A DNA stretch of 9,729 nucleotides from Sulfurimonas sp. GTDB lineage: Bacteria > Campylobacterota > Campylobacteria > Campylobacterales > Sulfurimonadaceae. The notes under the pieces were generated by a model that searched no databases, was not told the origin of the DNA, and worked only from the letters and a program-made list of their open reading frames with translations. The translations under genes were made by a program, and so were the position numbers. Each line of letters begins with the position of its first letter. Within the stretch, counting starts at the first letter, position 1. The DNA lies in contig JAUSKV010000254.1 in the NCBI GenBank assembly GCA_030646745.1, positions 1 through 9,729 of the forward strand. Direction: 5' to 3'. Shown here one piece after another: positions 6,346 to 9,729 of this stretch.

Positions 6346-7189
6346 ACTTCTGAAGTTTACTCAAAGCATCTAGTATATTATTTTGTTTCTCTTGGGTGAG
6401 AGGCATGTCTTTATTTATGAATATATAAAGTTCTACTCTTCTGTTTTTAGCACGGTTTTCTTCAGTATTATTATCTGCAATCGGTTTCGCAGAACCGAAT
6501 CCTGCCATTGAGAGACGCTCCGCACTTACACCATTGGTAATGAGTTCGCGCATTACCGCATCTGCTCTTTTACTTGATAGTGCAATATTATCCATGTATT
6601 GAGAGCCTTTTGATAGAGGCTGACTATCTGTATATCCACGCACAGAAATATCAACATTAGCCGGAAGAGCATTAATAATGTATGAAATGCGACTGATAAA
6701 TAGGTGTAAATCTTCATCGTCAATAGTTGCAGTTGCGCCCTTAAAGGGAATGGAAACAGGAAGTTTTAGCAACACTCCATCCATAGATTGGTCTAGCGGT
6801 CCCTCCCCACCCATTGTAGAATTTAGCAGCTCTTTTTGAATTTTACTGATAGCGTCTTTAATTTCTAGGGTTTTTTGCTCTCCTGAGACGAGTGAACCAC
6901 CATTTTTTGACGTTACATTGCCGCTTGGTTTTCCTTCTGTGTCTGGTTCAGGTTTCGTGCTGTCAGGTTCGAGCCGTTGTACTGGATTCATTTGATCAGG
7001 TGGGGGAGCAAAATCGTAAATTTTTATAAATTCCTCTTTAACAGCCTTTAATTTTTCTGTATTCACAGATGCAATTGCAAAAAGGGCAATAAAGAGTGCA
7101 AGAAGGAGACTGAAAAAGTCGGCGGTAGGAACTGCCCACTTTTCTCCTGCCGGACACACAACTTTTTTACACTTCTTAGGTCTGCCCAT
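6344..7189 (-). CDS. motB: Flagellar motor stator protein MotB
   Basis: MotB anchors the stator to peptidoglycan and carries the ion-binding aspartate of the channel. The N-terminal CPAGEKWAVPTADFF (12-26) places the essential aspartate at D24, which I recall as the same position as in Helicobacter MotB. One membrane segment follows (about 24-41). Then come the plug/periplasmic region (44-62) and a low-complexity Pro/Glu/Ser/Lys linker (about 62-105). The OmpA-like peptidoglycan-binding domain covers about 137-258, with VRGYTDSQPL (183-192) and NRAKNRRVEL (245-254). The 281-aa length is normal to slightly long. It starts 11 bp after the motA stop with a poor ribosome site, so translational coupling to motA is likely. 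The ORF is intact and overlaps the shared hairpin at its end. Confidence 0.95.
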   Translation of the reverse strand: MGRPKKCKKVVCPAGEKWAVPTADFFSLLLALFIALFAIASVNTEKLKAVKEEFIKIYDFAPPPDQMNPVQRLEPDSTKPEPDTEGKPSGNVTSKNGGSLVSGEQKTLEIKDAISKIQKELLNSTMGGEGPLDQSMDGVLLKLPVSIPFKGATATIDDEDLHLFISRISYIINALPANVDISVRGYTDSQPLSKGSQYMDNIALSSKRADAVMRELITNGVSAERLSMAGFGSAKPIADNNTEENRAKNRRVELYIFINKDMPLTQEKQNNILDALSKLQK

Positions 7190-7200
7190 TTAAATACCCA

Positions 7201-7971
7201 TTACTTGAATTGACTGTGTTTCTCTTCCCCATAAGGAAGAAAGTTTAGTAGTTTTGCTTCAAGTGTACGAGGATTATCACCGTTAACAATGCCGATAATT
7301 CCCTCTAGCATTAGTTTTTGTTCTTTTACGATATGGTGTGACTTAGCCATCATTTTATTTCCGAATGGTCCAAGAACAACATACGCAGAGAAAATCCCCG
7401 TTACGGTAGCGGTAAAAGCCCCGGCAATACCCTTTGCCATCTCTGGAGGATTGTCTAGTTTTTGAAGCGCTAGAATAAGACCGAGAACGGCTCCGATGAG
7501 TCCCATAACGGGTGAGGTTTCTCCTGCAAGAATCCAGTAATGGGCACACCCATGCCAATACTCCTCTGTCTCTTCAATCACTAAATCAAGTGTTTCAATG
7601 ATGGTGTCGATTTCATTCCCGTCCACCGCCATGCTTAAACCCTGTTTTAAAAATTCATTGTCTAGCATAGATACTTTTTTTTCTAGTGATAAAAGACCGT
7701 CATGGCGCGCCATGGTTGATAACTCAATAATTTCTTTGATTCTTTCGTGCAGATTTATCGGACTTTTTTTGAATACAAAGCCAAGATTTTTATAAGCACC
7801 TTTGACAAACTCGCCGTCTGTACTTACCATAGATGCGAGCATCGAAGTAGGAAAAATAATAATAATAGAAGTTATATGGACGACATGCACAGGGTTTCCA
7901 CCCTCCATCAAGTCCCCTATAGAAATACTGGCGATTGCCCCTAGTATTCCTAAAATGACCGTTAAATCCAT
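7201..7971 (-). CDS. motA: Flagellar motor stator protein MotA
   Basis: MotA forms the membrane ring around MotB and contacts the rotor protein FliG. The protein starts MDLTVILGILGAIASISIGD and closely follows the Helicobacter MotA layout as I recall it. It has two N-terminal membrane helices (1-20 and 30-50) and a cytoplasmic loop with ARHDGLLSLE (88-97), where R89 and E97 match the FliG-contacting charges of E. coli MotA. Two more helices follow: ETSPVMGLIGAVLGLILAL (151-169, with the conserved proline P154) and GAFTATVTGIFSAYVVL (184-200). An alanine (A161) sits where sodium-driven PomA has a threonine (GMIGT), which favours proton drive; this is inference. A strong AAGGAG (7981-7976) precedes the ATG. 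It is the first gene of motAB, with an upstream sigma-28-like promoter. Confidence 0.95.
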   Translation of the reverse strand: MDLTVILGILGAIASISIGDLMEGGNPVHVVHITSIIIIFPTSMLASMVSTDGEFVKGAYKNLGFVFKKSPINLHERIKEIIELSTMARHDGLLSLEKKVSMLDNEFLKQGLSMAVDGNEIDTIIETLDLVIEETEEYWHGCAHYWILAGETSPVMGLIGAVLGLILALQKLDNPPEMAKGIAGAFTATVTGIFSAYVVLGPFGNKMMAKSHHIVKEQKLMLEGIIGIVNGDNPRTLEAKLLNFLPYGEEKHSQFK

Positions 7972-8054
7972 ATGACTCCTTCTTGTTTATGGCATATACT
8001 GATTTCTAAAATGTACAAATTTTTAGTTATATATTAATTTAAGTTGAAAAACTA

Positions 8055-8081
8055 AAATCGGCGGATTATACAATACTTTTA
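8055..8081 (-). promoter_or_regulatory. Sigma-28 (FliA)-type promoter for motAB
   Basis: On the minus strand TAAA (8081-8078) is followed by exactly 15 nt and then GCCGATTT (8062-8055). The enterobacterial FliA consensus is TAAA-N15-GCCGATAA. The CGATTT core also fits the CGATWT form I recall for Campylobacter. The predicted start near 8048 leaves about 75 nt before the motA ATG. Flagellar stator genes are classical FliA targets. Confidence 0.6.
8065..8070 (-). promoter_or_regulatory. TATAAT box embedded in the FliA spacer
   Basis: A perfect minus-strand TATAAT lies inside the 15-nt spacer of the sigma-28-like site. It could give sigma-70 transcription from about 8058. If both are used, the two holoenzymes would compete for overlapping DNA. 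Confidence 0.4.
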
Positions 8082-8115
8082 ATAAAGAATCAGACAAAGA
8101 AAAATAGAGCTTCTC

Positions 8116-8148
8116 TATAGGTGATTTCCTCAAGGAAGGTATCCTATA
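8116..8148. repeat. Two-part hairpin between motA and the response regulator
   Basis: The outer arms TATAGG (8116-8121) and CCTATA (8143-8148) enclose an inner stem TTCC (8126-8129) and GGAA (8134-8137) with a TCAA loop. There is no U-tract, and it does not match a cyclic-di-GMP riboswitch that I recognise. It could be an operator or a transcript structure. Confidence 0.35.
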
Positions 8149-8180
8149 AATCATTCAACAAAAATTAAGATTTATATATT

Positions 8181-8202
8181 TATACTTGTGCCAAATCAAG
8201 GA
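8181..8202 (+). promoter_or_regulatory. Probable -10 box and ribosome site of the HD-GYP gene
   Basis: TATACT at 8181-8186 is a one-mismatch -10 box. AAGGA at 8198-8202 lies 5 nt before the ATG at 8208. If the box is used, the leader is only about 15 nt; TATAAA at 8145-8150 is an alternative. Confidence 0.35.
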
Positions 8203-8207
8203 TTTAT

Positions 8208-8915
8208 ATGAAAAATTTGAAAGTTATATCTGTCGATGATGTTCTTATGAATTTAATACTTATAGAAGAGATAGCAAAAGAGATGGGTGTTTCTGTTCAA
8301 AGTTTCCAAGACCCGTTGGAGGCTTTGGTTTTCATCCGACACAACAGAGTTGATTTGATGTTTGTCGATTATATGATGCCGCAGATGAATGGAATTGAGC
8401 TTATAAAGGAGGCAGTGGCTCTTCAAGATGAGCTGATTCCTATTATGGTTACAGCAGTGGATGATGACCAAAATTTGAAACTTGAAGCACTTAAAGCCGG
8501 AGCGGCAGATTTTTTGACAAAACCTGTGGATGTTGCGCAGCTAGAGGCCAAGATTAAAAATTTTACAAAGATAATCCAGCTAAAACTGCAGTTAAAAAAT
8601 TTTAATGCAAAGCTCCAAAAAGAGGTGCAAAAGGCTACTTCAGACCTTGTTGAGAGGGAACATGAGGCGCTTCAAATTATTTCGCGCCTTGCCGAATACA
8701 GAGACCCTGAAACGGGAAGCCATATCTCCAGAGTAGCACATTACTCAAGGCTTTTGGCTAGAGAGTATGGATTAAGTGAAAAAGAGCAGGATATACTTTT
8801 TTTTGCCTCTCCTCTGCATGACATAGGAAAAGTCGGAATACGGGATAATATTTTATTGAAACCTGCGAAGCTGGAATATGATGAGTATGAAAACACACTC
8901 CGCTATAGGGTATGA
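8208..8915 (+). CDS. N-terminal fragment: REC domain plus first half of HD-GYP (235 aa)
   Basis: The receiver domain spans residues 1-120, with acidic pocket D10/D11, phosphoacceptor D54 (VDYMMPQMNG), T82 and K105 (LTKP). A coiled coil covers about 121-155. The HD-GYP part starts near 157 and includes RDPETGSHISRV (H172, R175) and LHDIGKVGI (H204, D205, K208). The last residues (NTLRYRV, 229-235) are out-of-frame translation ending at a premature TGA. The receiver could fold and be phosphorylated, but the enzyme domain lacks the second half of its metal-binding site. Confidence 0.75.
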   Translation: MKNLKVISVDDVLMNLILIEEIAKEMGVSVQSFQDPLEALVFIRHNRVDLMFVDYMMPQMNGIELIKEAVALQDELIPIMVTAVDDDQNLKLEALKAGAADFLTKPVDVAQLEAKIKNFTKIIQLKLQLKNFNAKLQKEVQKATSDLVEREHEALQIISRLAEYRDPETGSHISRVAHYSRLLAREYGLSEKEQDILFFASPLHDIGKVGIRDNILLKPAKLEYDEYENTLRYRV

Positions 8916-9234
8916 TATGTTAAAAGATAGCAAAAACCCTTATCTTCAAGCGGGTGCAATTATCGCAAAACATCACCATGAAAAATATGACGGTAGCGGC
9001 TATTTTTCTTCTCTTAAAGGGGATGAGATACACATTTATGGGCGCATAACAGCGATTGCAGATGTTTTTGATGCACTTACTTCCGAGAGACCCTATAAAA
9101 AACCATGGAGCTTTGAAGATACGGTGGAGTTTTTAAAAAATGAGTCCGGAAAGCATTTTGACCCAAAATTGGTTGAACTGTTTATAGAAAATATAGAGAA
9201 GATAAAAGAGATTTATCAAAAATTTGAATTGTAA
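8878..9234 (+). CDS. C-terminal fragment: second half of HD-GYP (up to 118 aa)
   Basis: Restoring the frame gives MKTHSAIGYDML, HHHEKYDGSGY (the GYP loop with F instead of P), RITAIADVFDALTSERPY and GKHFDPKLVELF. These are all standard HD-GYP motifs. ATGs at 8878, 8881 and 8887 lie in this frame with a weak GGAA upstream, so reinitiation as a separate peptide is conceivable. It overlaps the first fragment by 38 nt. Alone it lacks the HD residues and should be inactive. Confidence 0.6.
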   Translation: MMSMKTHSAIGYDMLKDSKNPYLQAGAIIAKHHHEKYDGSGYFSSLKGDEIHIYGRITAIADVFDALTSERPYKKPWSFEDTVEFLKNESGKHFDPKLVELFIENIEKIKEIYQKFEL

Positions 9235-9243
9235 GGAGAAGTT

Positions 9244-9729
9244 ATGTTCATAAGTAATTTAGTGTTGAGTGACAGCGGTGATTGGAATTACATTTCAAGA
9301 GGGTTAGAAGAAAGTGAAGGTGCAGATATAGTTTTTGTATTTGGTGATACGGATGTTATTAAACAGAGTACAACATTTCAAAAGATTAAAGAAAAGTTTC
9401 CAAAAAGTCACATTATAGGTTGCTCTTCATCTGGGAATGTCCTTGGAAAAGAGATTTCAAAAAACTCTTTGGTGGCAACTGCTCTCAAGTTTGAGAGTTC
9501 AAGAGTAGAAGTTCAAAGCGTTGATTATGTAGATGGAACGAATCTTGTGGAGTTATCGTCTGAGCTTGTAAATAAACTAAGTAGAGATGGATTGAAACAT
9601 GTATTTGTCCTCTCCGATGGATTGAAAATCAATGGCTCAGAACTTGTTAAAGGGATTAATTCATCCTTGGAAGGCGTTGAAGTTACGGGTGGTTTAGCAG
9701 GGGATGGTGCAAGATTTCAAGAGACATTT
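9244..9729 (+). CDS. FIST-domain sensor protein (N-terminal part; runs off right edge)
   Basis: The first 162 codons are open to the window end, starting at ATG 9244 after a strong AAGGAG (9233-9238). The sequence fits the FIST N domain. It has an opening strand, ADIVFVFGD (27-35), SHIIGCSSSGNVLG (55-68), then HVFVLSDGLKINGSELVKGI (118-137) and VEVTGGLAGDG (143-153). FIST domains are predicted ligand sensors, possibly for small molecules such as amino acids, and occur with signalling output domains such as histidine kinases or GGDEF/EAL modules. No signal peptide or early membrane segment is seen. The gene begins 9 bp after the HD-GYP stop, so they share an operon. Any output domain lies beyond the window. 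Confidence 0.85.
   Translation, partial: MFISNLVLSDSGDWNYISRGLEESEGADIVFVFGDTDVIKQSTTFQKIKEKFPKSHIIGCSSSGNVLGKEISKNSLVATALKFESSRVEVQSVDYVDGTNLVELSSELVNKLSRDGLKHVFVLSDGLKINGSELVKGINSSLEGVEVTGGLAGDGARFQETF

Larger units (their letters stand above)
8208..9234 (+). pseudogene. Response regulator with HD-GYP output domain, frameshifted
   Basis: Two overlapping reading frames together make one REC-HD-GYP protein of about 340 aa. Such proteins are usually cyclic-di-GMP phosphodiesterases controlled by phosphorylation. Frame one (8208-8915) holds REC, a coiled-coil linker and the HD motif. Frame two (from about 8878) holds the MKTH, HHEKYDGSGY and RPY motifs. The break is near 8886-8889. Family members read ...YDEYE-x-MKTH..., whereas here the DNA goes straight from the Tyr codon region into ATGAAAACA. 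This equals a net loss of 8 bp. A lost 8-bp near-repeat (TATGAAAT next to TATGAAAA) would explain it exactly. All other motifs are intact, so the lesion is recent or is a sequencing error. The FIST gene follows 9 bp downstream. Confidence 0.8.

Noticed and set aside
7598..7944. Plus-strand reading frames opposite motA
   Set aside because: They overlap conserved motA sequence, encode low-quality peptides and match no family.
8101..8207. Cyclic-di-GMP riboswitch before the HD-GYP gene
   Set aside because: The hairpin lacks the conserved GEMM core bases, and the probable leader is short.

Overview
The window looks like chromosomal DNA from a flagellated campylobacterotan (the former Epsilonproteobacteria), most likely Sulfurimonas-like. 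This rests on recalled protein families, not a search. The MotA and MotB proteins closely resemble my recollection of the Helicobacter/Campylobacter stators. The intergenic DNA is very AT-rich, promoters are recognisable mainly by a TATAAT -10 box, and HDOD, HD-GYP and FIST signalling domains occur together.

Layout, left to right. (1) 1-318, minus: start of an HDOD-domain protein that runs off the left edge. (2) 319-446: a divergent promoter region with a self-complementary -10 box (TATAATTATA). (3) 447-1313, plus: a two-gene unit of an unrecognised 110-aa protein and a GreB-like transcript-cleavage factor that probably starts at TTG. (4) 1398-2999, plus: a Kef-type cation/proton antiporter fused to an RCK_N domain; its -10 box lies so close to the ATG that the mRNA may be leaderless. 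(5) 3144-3800, minus: an AT-rich, isolated DUF3800 gene. Next to it, in a 324-bp gap, is a 97-bp GC-rich imperfect inverted repeat whose arms each carry an inward-facing TATAAT box. (6) 4125-6338, plus: purL (small-type FGAM synthase II). (7) 6344-7971, minus: motB and motA, the flagellar stator pair. They converge on purL across a 5-bp gap, with a perfect hairpin overlapping both stop codons. (8) 7972-8207: a second divergent promoter region, with a sigma-28-like promoter for motAB. (9) 8208-9234, plus: a REC-HD-GYP response regulator split by a frameshift, followed 9 bp later by the start of a FIST-domain sensor that runs off the right edge.

The most coherent functional group is the right third: the motility stator, divergently arranged from a probable cyclic-di-GMP phosphodiesterase response regulator, followed by a FIST sensor. 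The regulator is broken in this sequence, apparently by loss of 8 bp. The strongest candidate for something undescribed is the structured 97-bp element beside the DUF3800 gene. It is not a tRNA, CRISPR array, canonical attC site or riboswitch that I recognise. No gene in the window identifies a complete defence system or mobile element.
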